Notes: generated by a model not told the origin, from the sequence alone. 64,000 bases of DNA from Agelas oroides (GCA_949130485.1 OX422204.1:6622620-6686619), one strand, 5' to 3'. Positions 43,271 through 54,858 are shown, counted from the stretch's first letter. A program made the numbers and translations.

Positions 43271-43699
43271 AATCACAATCAATCACATATTATACCAATA
43301 TTTCCATTGCATGACAAGCATCCGAGTCTGATCATATACACAAACTATCACAAGTGTGTCCCATGCAGTTGTTGTGTTAGTGTGCTGATCATGATGAGAA
43401 ACTAGCACACGTGGTGTGTCATACAGTTTTGGTGATGAGGAACTAGCACATGTAGTGTGTCATACAGTTTTGGTGATGAGGAACTAGCACATGTGGTGTG
43501 TCAAACCGAGGGTGCTAATAGGGAAATTAGTGCTTGCATGTGCTAATATGTTATGTAGCACAGCAGAACATGCCATTTTAGCACACTCCAGTGCTGGATT
43601 TGACCGTTTAGTGTGTTAAAGATATACAATAGCACACTCTGTGCTTATTTGGCACACCAGTTTCACCCAAATAACACACCAGTTTTTTTCTGTGTATCT

Positions 43700-44570
43700 T
43701 TTAAGGTCATTTGCTGCTACCTTGAGCCCACCCTACCAGTGATAAAAGTATCTGCCTATTACATGCAGTAACATGGACATGCACAATTTTATAATCAACA
43801 TTTAGAAGTATGCACCCTCATAGCTTTCACTGTATAGGCCCATTTATACACCTTCTTTCGTACCTTCAGCTTACCTTCAGCACTATACTTGGAGATGAGC
43901 ACTGCACATTGCTTCAGGGGATGCCTATGAACACATTAATTTTCCTTGACACAAATTTCTTTGACTATATATCGCTTTGCCTTTTGTTCTTTGATCCCCT
44001 ATTAGTCTTGACTGATTCTTTTGTTGGACCAGAATAGGCTGAAAGCCATTCAGGCATTGTCTTTGCTGTTAGCAAATACATTGTTTTTGCATGCCCACGA
44101 ATAACCATCAATTCATGAGTGCACTAAATTTCATTATACATACATTGCCATGTTTCAGTCCTGAAATAGCCTCATTCCCAGGGCCCAGCTTTCTTTACTT
44201 ACAGTACTGCAAACCATGCAAGCTGGGGATGTGAGAGGCTGGGAACGAGAGGGACTTTCTCGGGCAAATACACTCAGTCTCATACTCACTATTAATTGCC
44301 AGTCCTACATCACAACTGTGCAATATATGCTGTACTGTCTGATGTATATATCATATGATTAACGCTGAAGCTTTGAATGTAGGTGCACGAGACTATTTTC
44401 TGGCAGAAATGTACGAGGTGTATAGCTGCTATAGCCAGAGCATACAGATGACCAGTGGACCAAGCAGGCACACAAACCCATCCTAGGCGTTCTATCCAGC
44501 TCTCAATGTATAGAAGCCTTTTAGACAGAGTAGCACATGTATTAACAGGAAATGCCGTTTCGCCCACTCT
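43700..44570. other. No gene seen
   Basis: One imperfect palindrome at about 44169-44254 (TAGCCTCATTCCCAGG with CTGGGAACGAGA) belongs to the TAGCCTC class but has no visible duplication. Nothing else recognised. Confidence 0.5.
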
Positions 44571-45224
44571 TGGCCAAAGTGCAGAAGAGGACACAGGAAG
44601 CAGGAAGTTATGCTTGCCGCGAGCGCCGCGCAAGCTATTTTTTGGGCCTGGGGGAGTCCCAGGGCAGCCTGGTCCCTAAGCTAGTCCCAAGGCAACACTG
44701 CAAGCCTTTTCAGGCTTTTGGCGGGACTCACCCATTGATATATGATCTATATGACTCACCGCGTAATTAAAAAACGATCTGTTACTTCGCATCCCTAGCA
44801 ACTAGAAGCCGTGCCCTACCAGTGTAAGTATGCATGCGAATTATCGGCGCTGATAGTATCGTTGTCAATCGCGAATCGGACGCTAAACCATCTTGAGCGG
44901 TCGGTAAGTATATCCACAGAATTACGAATCTCGTATACGCTCACCGTACGCGTACGCGCGCAAGTTTGCCGCTGCACTACCACATGGCCTCTGAACCGAC
45001 CTGGGAGGCTGTAAAAATTTCGTACAAATTAACGTAGTGTGCCCATGCTGTGCCAAAACTCAGTTTTCACACCAGTGGAGGTCGTGTGAAGCTTGTGGAT
45101 GCCTCCTTAATTGCTGGGAAGATCAGATAAAGCTATTTTCACCGCCGTCCAGGTCCTGTGGAGCTCGTACAGGCCTGTTTCAGTACCGTCAAGGTCCCAA
45201 AACTCAGTTTTCACCAAATGTGGA

Positions 45225-45254
45225 GGCAAAGGAAAGGATTGCAAACACCTTCAT
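45225..45254 (-). pseudogene. Remnant of a fourth 14-cysteine gene (first ~10 codons)
   Basis: From the ATG at 45254 the minus strand reads MKVFAILSFA, identical to the first ten residues of paralogue 3, then loses similarity. The upstream region remains matched to that of paralogue 3. The rest of the gene is deleted or replaced. Confidence 0.75.
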
Positions 45255-45735
45255 CTTTTAAGAGAAATATGTGAGTATAGCTTTTGTACTGGGTAGTTAG
45301 AGGGGCACCCCCTTATGTCTTCAATCCTCCAAGTCACCAATACAAGAGAATACTCCCTGAGAGTCATGTTACCGCCTGCTACAATATTTAGATCTTAGAC
45401 TATCATGGAAGTTAGAAATTTTATTTGCATTGTTTCGACCACACTCTACCTAGTAATCTCACCAGAGTGTGATTGAAGCATTGCAAATTATAATTTTGCC
45501 AACTTTGAATAAGATTACACTCTGGTAATTACATTTTGCCAACTAGGGTGATCTAAGTACTAGAGAATGTTCTAGAGGTCCCACGTGTAAGTGGATGCTC
45601 TCCACATCCTGAGGTGGTCAGTGAACTTGTTACTGATGCGATAACGTGCATATGTTGAACTTTAAACTTGTTACCGTAATCTCCCGAAATATGCCCATGG
45701 GCAATTAACTTAAGTGGCTCCTCAAAGGGGGTGGG

Positions 45736-45834
45736 TAGTTCCCAGGCTCCCACGCTCCGGAATGCAAACATTGAAGTTGTGCAGGCTCCCTGCGATACTT
45801 ATTCGCGTTCCGGGAGAGCCTGGGAACGAGGCTA
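45736..45834. mobile_element. 99-bp MITE with 9-bp target duplication and visible empty site
   Basis: Starts TAGTTCCCAGGCTCCCACGC and ends GAGCCTGGGAACGAGGCTA. Flanked by GGGGGTGGG at 45727-45735 and 45835-45843. The paralogous position in the right duplication unit (49633-49641) has a single GGGGGTGGG and no insert. Confidence 0.95.
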
Positions 45835-46587
45835 GGGGGTGGGTATATTTTCAAGGATTGTGACATCTCTCAAAAATAGTATACGCCCACCTCACCTGCA
45901 GTTAGTCTAGCCCTATTTATGTACGCAATGCCTCTTTTGTCATGTGCTTGCTTGTGCAGTAACAGCAAATGGTAGCTGCCTTCATTTGTTAGTCCCTCCT
46001 CTTTCACAGTGCTGCTTCTGTGCTTCTTGCTTATAATGTACTGTGGCATAAATAGTACTTTTGAAAGAAAATCACCCTTTGAAACAACTTCATTCAATAA
46101 AAGGGGGCTTATTTTCCTATTTTAGGGAGAGTATGGTATTAGTGCTATAGTTATTGAAATTTTTGTCACCAAAAACAAAATTGTGGAGGCCGATTTGGAA
46201 CTGGTAAAGCGACAAGCAATACTGTGCAAAGAGCAACACGAAGGGTTTTTTCGTGATAGCACCTTTCATTGCAATGTTGGCCCAGATCACATTACTTCAA
46301 GGAAGGTTGGGCAAGAGCGCCAGTTTTGCCATTAATTTTATCTGCTGCTTTTTCAACTGTAGTGGTAAAAACGCTTTGTGTCGCCCTAGAGCTTATTAAT
46401 ATGCATCCCCAGCAGCAAGATCAAGTTGCTAGTGCACTTCATACTGAAAATTTTTGGTGAATAGTTTGCTACAGTTATGGTTTGACCAAACCACATCCAT
46501 TACGTGGTTTACAGAAAGATTAAGGTGTTTATAGTGTAATGGGCTATATAGTTATAAACCAGTTTAAGTGCTATGTAAAACATGCTA

Positions 46588-46689
46588 TAAGCCCCGTTTA
46601 CACGTACTAACCCGGGTTAGTTCATATATCTATGGTTAGTTTAATCCAGATTGGGATCCGGATTAAAGGCCTAGTGTAAACGGGGCTTA
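46588..46689. mobile_element. 102-bp palindromic element with 16-bp perfect ends
   Basis: Starts TAAGCCCCGTTTACAC and ends with the exact inverse. The interior contains TAACCCGGGTTAGTT. Related GTTTACAC/GTGTAAA words occur near 49430 and 50130. No clear flanking duplication besides TA inside the ends. Confidence 0.65.
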
Positions 46690-46939
46690 GACAAGTCTCA
46701 CAAAGTCAGACTTTCCCACTTTTGGTGCGAGAGTCAATGTTTTGTGATAAATTATGCTCCAATTTCACTGGTGTGCCCTTCCATCAGAGCCATCTCGTCT
46801 TGCTCACTCAGGACAACATAAAAATTTTTGCTGACTTAGAGTCAGCAACATATGCACAAAGTTAGAGCCATCCCGGGGTACCTTTTCAAAACTCCAATCC
46901 TATTGGTCAATAATTGTACGCTATGCGCTGTTGCCCTGA

Positions 46940-46990
46940 CAACACCCTAAATTAACCCTAACCCAACCCTAATAAACCCTAACCCAACCA
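46940..46990. repeat. Degenerate telomere-like CCCTAA repeats
   Basis: Several ACCCTAA and AACCCTAACCC words in 50 bases, similar to the metazoan TTAGGG telomere motif. Short and interrupted; an interstitial block. Confidence 0.6.
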
Positions 46991-47336
46991 ATCAGATTAG
47001 AGCTTTGAAACGCACTCCGGTACTGTAGCAAAGTTACTTGTTGGTCACAGTAGTCTAGGACATAAAAGGGTTAATGTCAACATTTGACTTTTGAAGCTCC
47101 CTTGATGGATTTCACTTGATTAACTCATACAAAAACAGCATTCAAGTTCGTAGCTTCAGAGGGACCATTATGCTAGCCTCATTCACAGGCCCCGCCCAGC
47201 TTTCCGTCACTTGCATGCAGTACGGAAAAGCCTCGTACCCAATCTTTCCGTTCCGGATTTTGTCTCGCAGCTTTGGAAACGGAAAGACTGGGTTCGAGAC
47301 TAAACATTTGCAGAAGCGGGCACACAGGAAGTAATG

Positions 47337-47600
47337 TAGTCTATCAAGCTAGACCATCTCTACAGAAAAGTGAGAGAGGGTCTAGCAGATGTTATTAGTA
47401 TTCATAGTTCACAGCTTGTTTAATCTGCAACCTTAAAACTGCAGCAGTATTGGTCTTACATACAGAAGCCAAGGTGTTGCTACTGTCTCAAAATGGAACA
47501 GTAGGATCTGATTGGTCAGCATCTCATGCATACTAATAACATCTGCTAGACCCTCTCTCACTTTTCTGGAGGGTGAGAGAGGGTCTAGCTTGATAGACTA
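47337..47600. mobile_element. 264-bp MITE with perfect 9-bp target duplication and paralogous empty site
   Basis: Starts TAGTCTATCAAGCTAGACCA and ends GGTCTAGCTTGATAGACTA. Flanked by GAAGTAATG at 47328-47336 and 47601-47609. In the left duplication unit the site is uninterrupted (GAAGTTATG at 44604-44612). Internal sequence includes TGAGAGAGGGTCTAGCAGAT inverted at the other side. Confidence 0.95.
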
Positions 47601-48073
47601 GAAGTAATGCGGTGCAAGCGCCGCGCAAATTATTTTTTTGGCAGTGGGTGTGAGAGGCCGGAGGGGGCGTCCAAGTGCAAAACCTTTCGGCAGGACTTTC
47701 ACTGGCTCTGTTACTCGCTGTCTTGCTAAATAATGTAGCTATAGCGTTCACGGACGCCACGCGCTATTAATGATGCGCCGGCCTTTTCACTTTCCTCTAT
47801 TTCGCCTCATAACATCTGAGATTCTGGATTAGTGTGCACTTTGTGTTTAGAGAGATACTTAGCAAATGTGAGTATGTGTTGAAGAATAAGTGCAGTCACG
47901 ATGTTGGTTTCCTGAAGATATTGTAAACAATCAAGAGAGGTCAGTAACAAACCCTGCGGCTATAGCTATAGATTTAGTGTAGTGCATTGTTCCAAAATGC
48001 ATGTAATCACAAACCATCTTCCATAATGTCACTATTTTCTACTTAAGGTCATCCGAGCATCATCTATTTTACT

Positions 48074-48754
48074 CTAGAACACAAGTGCTCCCAGCAACAG
48101 CACAGGGACAGCAAGGACAATCTTGCTGATCATGAGAGCTGCACCACCATCTGTACTGGTAGGGCTGAGGGAGCTGGGGCATGCTGCTGGCAAGTCCACG
48201 CCACAGCGTTCCTCCCAAAGTTGAGGATCAATGGCAGGATTGATGAAATTTGGTGTGATAGCCGTTGTGTTCAGTCGCTGAATGCAGCAGCCGAGTGATT
48301 GGCGTGCATTAGTGAGGATATTTCGACAGTCAGTAGTGCAGTTGATTCCAAAGACAATAGTGCCAGCACAGTTGCTACCAATTTCTATAGCAGTGCGGTT
48401 TATAGCCATTAGTATCATGTCGGTACCACATCTTTGGCCATTGGCATTTGTACCACAAAGTTCCACAATAGTAGGAACAACAAAGTCTAAGCCACAAGTA
48501 AGATAGAAGTTGATTACAGGCTGGCCGCATCTTCGTTCACAAAGGACTGCAGGGACCATGCCGCTGACACTAAAGGCGTCCACAGCTTCAGAACAGTCGG
48601 ATGGATAATTTAAAAGTTGGCTCACATCACAGTTGGTTTGTCGGGGGTTGACTGAATGCTTAGTAAGCTGGCTTGCAGCTTTCAGGAGGGTTTCTGGGAT
48701 TCCAAGTGCCATGCTGAGGCACAGAGCGAAGGAGAGGATTGCAAACACCTTCAT
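48074..48754 (-). CDS. Secreted 14-cysteine protein, probably GPI-anchored, paralogue 3
   Basis: 226 residues from the ATG at 48754; a longer frame begins only at a GTG just inside the acceptor CTTCTACAG, so the ATG is preferred. Signal peptide (MKVFAILSFALCLSMALG), a TKH basic segment in place of TKR, 14 cysteines in the family order, NRT/NCT/NTT sequons, and C-terminal ISKIVLAVPVLLLGALVF as a GPI-type hydrophobic tail. The region NFINPAIDPQLWEE is nearly identical to paralogue 2, so the two separated recently. It sits in the right unit of a segmental duplication. Confidence 0.88.
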   Translation of the reverse strand: MKVFAILSFALCLSMALGIPETLLKAASQLTKHSVNPRQTNCDVSQLLNYPSDCSEAVDAFSVSGMVPAVLCERRCGQPVINFYLTCGLDFVVPTIVELCGTNANGQRCGTDMILMAINRTAIEIGSNCAGTIVFGINCTTDCRNILTNARQSLGCCIQRLNTTAITPNFINPAIDPQLWEERCGVDLPAACPSSLSPTSTDGGAALMISKIVLAVPVLLLGALVF

Positions 48755-50559
48755 CTTTTGTAGCACCTGTAGAAGTAAGAGGAAGAAATATGTGACAATA
48801 GCTTTTGTACTGGGTAGTTAGAGGGGCACCCCCTTATAAAAACAATAATTCATTTGCAGCAATCCACCAAGTCACCAATACAAGAGAATACACTCTGAGA
48901 GTCATGTTACCGCCTGCTACAATAGTAAATGAACAAGAGATCTTAGACTATCACGGAAGTTGGAAATTTTATTAGCACTGTTACGATCACACTCATCAGA
49001 GTGTGATCTAGGCATAAAAATTATGCCAACTTTGAATAAGATTACACTCTGGTAATTCAATTTTGCCAACTAGGGTGATCTAAGCACTAGAGAATGTTCT
49101 AGAGGTCCCACACTGTAAGTGGGTGCTCTCCACATCCTGAGTGGTCATGGATCTGTAGATCTTGTTACTGATGGATAACATAATTGGGGTGAAGGGACAC
49201 AACCTGCGAGTCCCTACGTCTGTTCAACCACCCAGGTCACTGTTATTTATCTTAGGCATTCACACTGATCATACAAGTCTTTAGCATCATTCTTTTAAAC
49301 AGTACAATATGACAATATGGACCAGCTCTGCACAAGTTGCATTTGTGGCTCAAGCTACTGTACTTATTGCTACGATTGGTCCACGAGTTTTTTCCCACTC
49401 ACACATAAAAGGGAATACCATACGTTTACACTAGCACTTTAAACCAGTTTCAAATCGGTTTCAAATGAGTTACGGCAGCTGTGTAAAGGCCCCTAATGTG
49501 CTTTGGAAACTGCTTTCTGTGATACTCGTGCAATCGCATAACATAAGCACTCGCATGTGCATATGTTGAACTTTAAACTATAATCTTCCAAAATACACCC
49601 GTGGGCGATTAACTTAAGTGGCTCCTCAAAGAGGGGGTGGGTATATTTTTGCGAGTTGTGATATTTCTCTCAAAAAAATTGGTAAGAAAGCAGAAAAATG
49701 GCCCACTGGCACTGACCAGGGCTTTTCTACAGCCAGCTGCAACAGCTGCCATGCACTGTCATCTGGAGGAGAGTAACACCCACCCACCTCCCCCTATCCC
49801 ATCCTTTCTGCTACACAGAACCTATCTTCAAAACGGATTGCACCAAGTGATAACATGCGGCCGAATTTCGATGACGCCTACAGTTGTCATCGGTAGTTAA
49901 AGGGTTAACATAACCACATGTACTACGGCATAAATAGTATTTTCAAAAGAAAGCACCCTTTGCAACAACTTGATCGCGTGAGAAGTTGATTTCGTGGGAG
50001 TTGATCTTGTGGGCATGGATCGTTACAATAAACTGGTTTGGCCAAACCACATCATTATGTGGTATACAGAAAGTTTATACTAAACCATGAAACCAGTTTA
50101 AGTACTAGTGTAAATGGACTTATATAACCGGTTCAAGTGCTAGGGTAAACAGGCTATAGACTAGTTTGGTGGCTCAATGTGCCCTTGGTCTCACAAAGCC
50201 CGACTCTCCCACTTTTAGTGTGAGAGTCTGGCTTTGTGATAAATTATGCTCCAATTTCACTGGTGTGCCCTTCAATCAGAGCCATCTCGCCTTGCTCACT
50301 CTCCACAAAAAGGGCACCTAGGATAGAATCCCAACATAAAAATTAAATTTTAAATCTGTTTTGCTGACTAGCTGACTAACTGTCTCAAAGGCAGACTAAC
50401 ACAAAGCTTCTTGTTGGTCACTAAGACATAAAAGGGTTAAATGTTGAAGTGAATTTTGAAGCTCCCCTCACAAACCAATGGCACTGATGGATTTCACTTC
50501 TACAATTAACTCATACAAAAACGGTTTTGTCAAGTTCGTAGCTTCAGAGGGACCATTAT

Positions 50560-51079
50560 ACAACATAGTCAAACAATCTCCGAGAGAATGTTCTTTGAAA
50601 CAGGAAGAACTACATTGAAAATTCACAAAGATACAGAGGTTTTCAGGTTGGTTGAGGGAATGGCTGCAGAGTAGCAAATCACTCATGCGTGGCTAATTAA
50701 ATAATGACAAGTGTTGTGTTTGATGTACCGCTTGCCAATATTTAATTAGGCATGCTTGAGTGATTTGCTACTCTGCAGCATCTCAACCAACCTGAAAACT
50801 TCTGTACCATCTATTATCACAACTCCATCACAAGTGCTAGGCTAGTACACACCTGTCTGCTAACTAATGTTGTTATCTAATTGTTGCCAGGTGTTGTCTG
50901 GTTGAGAACAGTAATAGCTTAATGAGTGATTTTGTTCATAACTAACTACAGTTGTGGAAATCTTTCTGTTGTTAATCTAATCAGGGAGATTAGAGACAAT
51001 AGTCTTTTTGTTTATGGCTTTGATCAGAACATGCTTAATATGATTGTATGTGCCGTTTCATGCGAATAGCAATCCTAAG
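50560..51079. other. No gene seen; inverted pair
   Basis: GGTTGGTTGAG with CTGCAGAGTAGCAAATCACT (about 50646-50685) is repeated inverted at about 50758-50795, giving a ~150-bp imperfect palindrome. No coding signal. Confidence 0.5.
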
Positions 51080-51185
51080 TAATAGTTAAATCCCTCCCTG
51101 GGGGGTGGTCGTTTTACACATTGGTGTTGGGTGTAGCCCGACACCAATATGCAAGACCACACCCCAGGGAGGGATTTAACTATTA
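51080..51185. mobile_element. 106-bp palindromic element
   Basis: TAATAGTTAAATCCCTCCCTGG with inverse, and an inner TTGGTGTTGGGTGTAGCCCG palindrome, so the whole folds into one hairpin. It directly abuts the next palindrome. No flanking duplication found. Confidence 0.7.
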
Positions 51186-51267
51186 TATAACCTGTTACCT
51201 AGGCAACATCACTGTAGAAGAGAGATATGAGCAACATTCTTATCTGTTGCCTAGGTAACGGGTTATA
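51186..51267. mobile_element. 82-bp palindromic element
   Basis: TATAACCTGTTACCTAGGCA with its inverse (one mismatch) around a 38-base loop. The GTTGCCTAGGTAAC word resembles GTTGCTAGGTTAC in the repeats at 269-410. Confidence 0.65.
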
Positions 51268-51269
51268 TT

Positions 51270-52690
51270 TTATGTATATTAATTTTTGTACTTAACTTGG
51301 TACTGCACTCTAATTCTTTATCTGTACATCTTGTTCTGTGGTGTGAATTACATGTTTAATAAAAATAATACACTGCATGGCTAGCAGACAAGTGTCTGTG
51401 TTAGCACCTAATGATGCGAATATCACAAAATACTAATACATTGTCCACCCTAATCTAACCCCTAACCATTCCTCCTAAATCCTGTACATGTAGTCATTGT
51501 TTCCAAATTAAGAGGTTTTCTTGTAACAGAAAGTATGACTTTTCATCACAGTTCTCAAAGAGCCCTGAAACTGGAGTAACCACTTGCAAAGTAGTAATTC
51601 CACTAGTAGACTAATTGAATATTAATTTAGCAAACACCAGTGCAAATGGTTATAATAAGAGTATACATGGCTGAACAACTTGCATTGAAAGTATCTTCCT
51701 ATAAAGCATTTTCATCACATGATCACAATCTATACTAAAAATAAACTCAATCGAGCCACCATCTTGGTATACAGCTAGTACGTCATTGGCAATATATATA
51801 TTGAAAAACCAACAGGTGAGGACTAATATAGCTATTTTTAACTAATTGGTCCGATCCAATACAAACTAGAAGCACTATAGGATCGCCATAGAAGCTACTA
51901 TCTTCCTGTAAACAAACATGGCATCCGTTTTCCATTTTTGAGGCACAGGAGGCAGCTGCCTTCCCGTTTTCACTGCGTGATGACGCAAACGCTCAGTCCA
52001 TATAAATAACTCTGCGCACAATCTTATTGCCTCCTCATCCTCAAAATCCTAGTCATGCCCCAGAGTAATTGTAGTTTGAGAACAAGGTCAATGCTGCATC
52101 CTTGTCTTGGATTATTCAATGGATCCCCCACCTGCTGTTTAAATGACAAGCTTGAGTTAACATTCTAATTTCTGATAAGATACACAATTTGATAATTATA
52201 CTAAATCTTATTAATCTTGGCCGCAACACCAACTGCCTCCTATAACCTCACATTTTAGTTGTACACTAAAACTTGGAAACTTGAAAAAATTGGAGCTGCA
52301 ACCATTGATCTTCAATAGAGCGATTGCATGTGACGTCATTACGTTCGAGATTACGAAGGAAATCAGAAAACAGCCGCCATTTTGGTGCACAACGAGATAG
52401 GAGCTTCTATGGCGATCTTCACGAAATGAGTGATATACTTATAATGCTTCCAATATGTGTTGAATCGGACAAAATACCATTGCTACATAAGTTAAAACAG
52501 CTATATAAACGCTTACCTGTGGGTGTTTTAATCGATATCGCACATACTGCTAATAACATACTGTACAAGTTGTGCACCAAAATGGCGGTTCATTTCTAGT
52601 ATACGGAATTGTGATCACGTGCTGAGAACGCTCTATATCTACAGCAGAGTAAGCCACGTGGGTTGAAATGAATACCGACTCATTTGACTT
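51270..52690. other. No gene recognised
   Basis: AT-rich. A degenerate inverted repeat (GCCGCCATTTTGGTGCACAA at 52375 with its inverse at about 52567) spans about 52316-52636 and may be an old MITE. No coding features. Confidence 0.45.
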
Positions 52691-52696
52691 TGTAAA

Positions 52697-53370
52697 GTCA
52701 CAAAAAAGTTTGCCAAACGCAAACAAGCACATGTAGGGATGAAATCCTCAAAAACCAACCAAACAAGACGGGAATGACACCACAATACTTTTACACCATC
52801 CCTACATCTTGTGCCATTTTGCCAAAACTGTGTGTTTGTATTTGTTTTTTAGTTGTGTGTAGAAGAGGGTTGTCTTGTAGATGGAAGGGTGTGGCGTGGG
52901 TGTGTTGTGCATAGTGAGTATGTTGTGTTGTTGGTGGTTGCTACTGAGTGTAGCAGGTATGGTCCAAGTTGTGTGTAGAAGGTGTGGAGTGAGTGAGGAG
53001 TGGTGAGTGTGTGTGTTATGTTGGAATGTGCATTATGTTGTTAAGTTTTATGCCTGTTTAGCATGATAGATATGGGTTGTCTTGTATACAGGTGGCTGTG
53101 AAGTGAGTAGTGGTAATTTTGTAATGCTTTGTGAAGGATGGGTTATTTTGTGAGATAGTTGAATGGAGTGAAGTACTATGTTTGTTTGTGGTTGGTGTGG
53201 GCTAATAAGTACAAATGTAGAGGGTTTTGTGTTGTGTACAGGTGGCAAAATGGCACAAGATGTAGGGATGGTGTAAAAGTATTGTGGTGTCATTCCCGTC
53301 TTGTTTGGTTGGTTTTTGAGGATTTCATCCCTACATGTGCTTGTTTGCGTTTGGCAAACTTTTTTGTGAC
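52697..53370. mobile_element. Fold-back element, 128-bp near-perfect inverted arms
   Basis: Left arm 52697-52824 starts GTCACAAAAAAGTTTGCCAA and is repeated inverted at 53243-53370. The 418-base centre is TG-rich with degenerate GTTGTGTGTAG words. No coding capacity and no clear flanking duplication. Confidence 0.8.
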
Positions 53371-53379
53371 TTGTTTCTG

Positions 53380-54254
53380 TTGTTTTTTTTGTTGTTGTTG
53401 TGTAACCACACCCCAAGTGAAATGACTTGTTATGTAGTTTATTGTTGATGTTGATGGATTTCTGGAGGATGTTAGCTGTTTGCACTTATCCACTTGACAA
53501 TGGAATCATGGGTGTAACTGTTGTCTAATTGGGTATGTGAATGTGTGTGTGAGTGGTTGTTCTAAGGCACTGTGGTATATACATGACTGTCTACCTGTTC
53601 TGTTGTATGACAGGGTTGTAACACTGTATGTTGTGTGTTGTCCAAGGAACAGTTTCTATAGCTGGTTATACATTGTGGGCAGGTGTGTGTAGGTTGTGTA
53701 TGGTGGGTGGCAGGTACATAGGTCATAAAGAGGTAAGGCATAACTGTGGTAAAGGAACCCTTGGAGAGTAAGAGTGTTTTTCCGGGTTCTTCCAGTACTT
53801 GTTACGGGACGCTTGCCTTTTGCTTTCTTTGTTTCGCAGATAGTTCTGCTTATCCCGCGCCCGTTTCTTGTGGACGTTACGCATACTGCGTTCCTTGTCA
53901 AATCCAGCACAAGTACGTCAACTGCTGTATGAAAGTAGCAACATATGCAATCGTTTGGGAATCAATCGATCGTCAAGTTCTCTACGGAAGTAGAATAACT
54001 GCAGCTGCATGCCAACTTCACGTGCTGTAGCTGTTGAACTTCTGTTGACGTAATCGCTATGAATATTCTATTCTAACAAAATGGCGTATAGCAGCAAGCA
54101 TAAGCGTGGGGTTACCTGAGAATCGCCGATTAATTCGACTTCTTTCTTTGAGAACGATTGAGTGGTGGGTACAATACCCAGTAATTTATGCTGATCTTTC
54201 GCGTTTGAATCGTTGTAATAGCTTCAGCCGTTGTCGTGCTATCGTGGTGAGCAA

Positions 54255-54285
<31 letters not shown>

Positions 54286-54858
54286 CAGAAGATAGACGAT
54301 TTGCCTTTTTTAGCGACTTGACTGTCAGGTACTTAGCGATGCTTTCCAGCAAATTTAACGATCCTGTTGCCCATGGAAGCACTCGATAATGTCTGATATG
54401 GCTCATGGAGGCCGTTGACTTATCTAACGCGGACATTTCGAGCGTGTCATTTGTGCACTTTGAATGTGGCCGCCATTTTTTTTCGGGGTCATCCCTACAT
54501 ATGGCGTACTACCGTACGCCATGATAAACACTAAACCCTGTGTTTTAACCAGAGGTTGATTGTTCATGCATAGCTACGTATTTAGCGCTCTGAGCAAGCT
54601 CCACACCGCCTTGCATGCCAAATTGGCTTGCTGAAGGCAGCGTGGAGCTTGCTCAAAGAAGCCATGTATATACAATGCACGATTTTATTCACACATACAA
54701 ACTACCCTGATCGAGGTGAACTTACAGCGAAACTCTAACCCCTGCAGCTGGTAGCAGCGTTTTGCGTTTGCAACTACCGACGTCTAGCTACGCAGGTACT
54801 GGAAGGGAGCTACCTAGGCTGGTCTTCCCCGGGAGTAGTGTCATACAGGAAGTTGGCC
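53380..54858. other. No gene recognised
   Basis: TG-rich to about 53740. A short open start (MAYSSKHKRGVT) at 54081 and an (AAG)n tract at 54254-54284 are the only features. CTCCACACCGCCTTGCATGC has an inverse GGCAGCGTGGAGCTTGCTC nearby (54600-54655), a weak hairpin. Confidence 0.4.

Larger units (their letters stand above)
37917..43696. mobile_element. Putative 5.8-kb element with inverted ends enclosing a satellite array
   Basis: Left end TACACAGAAAAAAAAAAGTG and right end (inverse) TACACAGAAAAAAACTGGTG. Both subterminal regions (37930-38160 and 43370-43690) are packed with GTGTGCTAA/GTGTCAAA words in opposite orientation. The termini can be read as CACAG...CTGTG flanked by TA, a possible 2-bp duplication. 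No transposase recognised. The pairing of distant ends is inference; they could be two solo elements. Confidence 0.45.
44575..47174. repeat. Left unit of a tandem segmental duplication (gene lost)
   Basis: 44575-44745 matches 47310-47720 after removing a MITE (shared GAAGT.ATGC..GC then GCGCCGCGCAA and TTTTTTGG). 45225-47174 matches 48727-50550 throughout (for example TAGAGAATGTTCTAGAGGTC, GCCATCTCG.CTTGCTCACTC). The order is the same, so a ~3-kb unit was duplicated head to tail. Between 44745 and 45225 the left unit lacks nearly all of the cysteine-rich gene present in the right unit. Confidence 0.8.
47305..50550. repeat. Right unit of the tandem segmental duplication (gene kept)
   Basis: Partner of 44575-47174. 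It carries the complete paralogue 3 at 48074-48754 and an additional MITE at 47337-47600 absent from the left unit, while it lacks the MITE present in the left unit at 45736. A TTGATTTCGTGGGAGTTGAT-type motif near 49980 also recurs at 58500. Confidence 0.8.
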
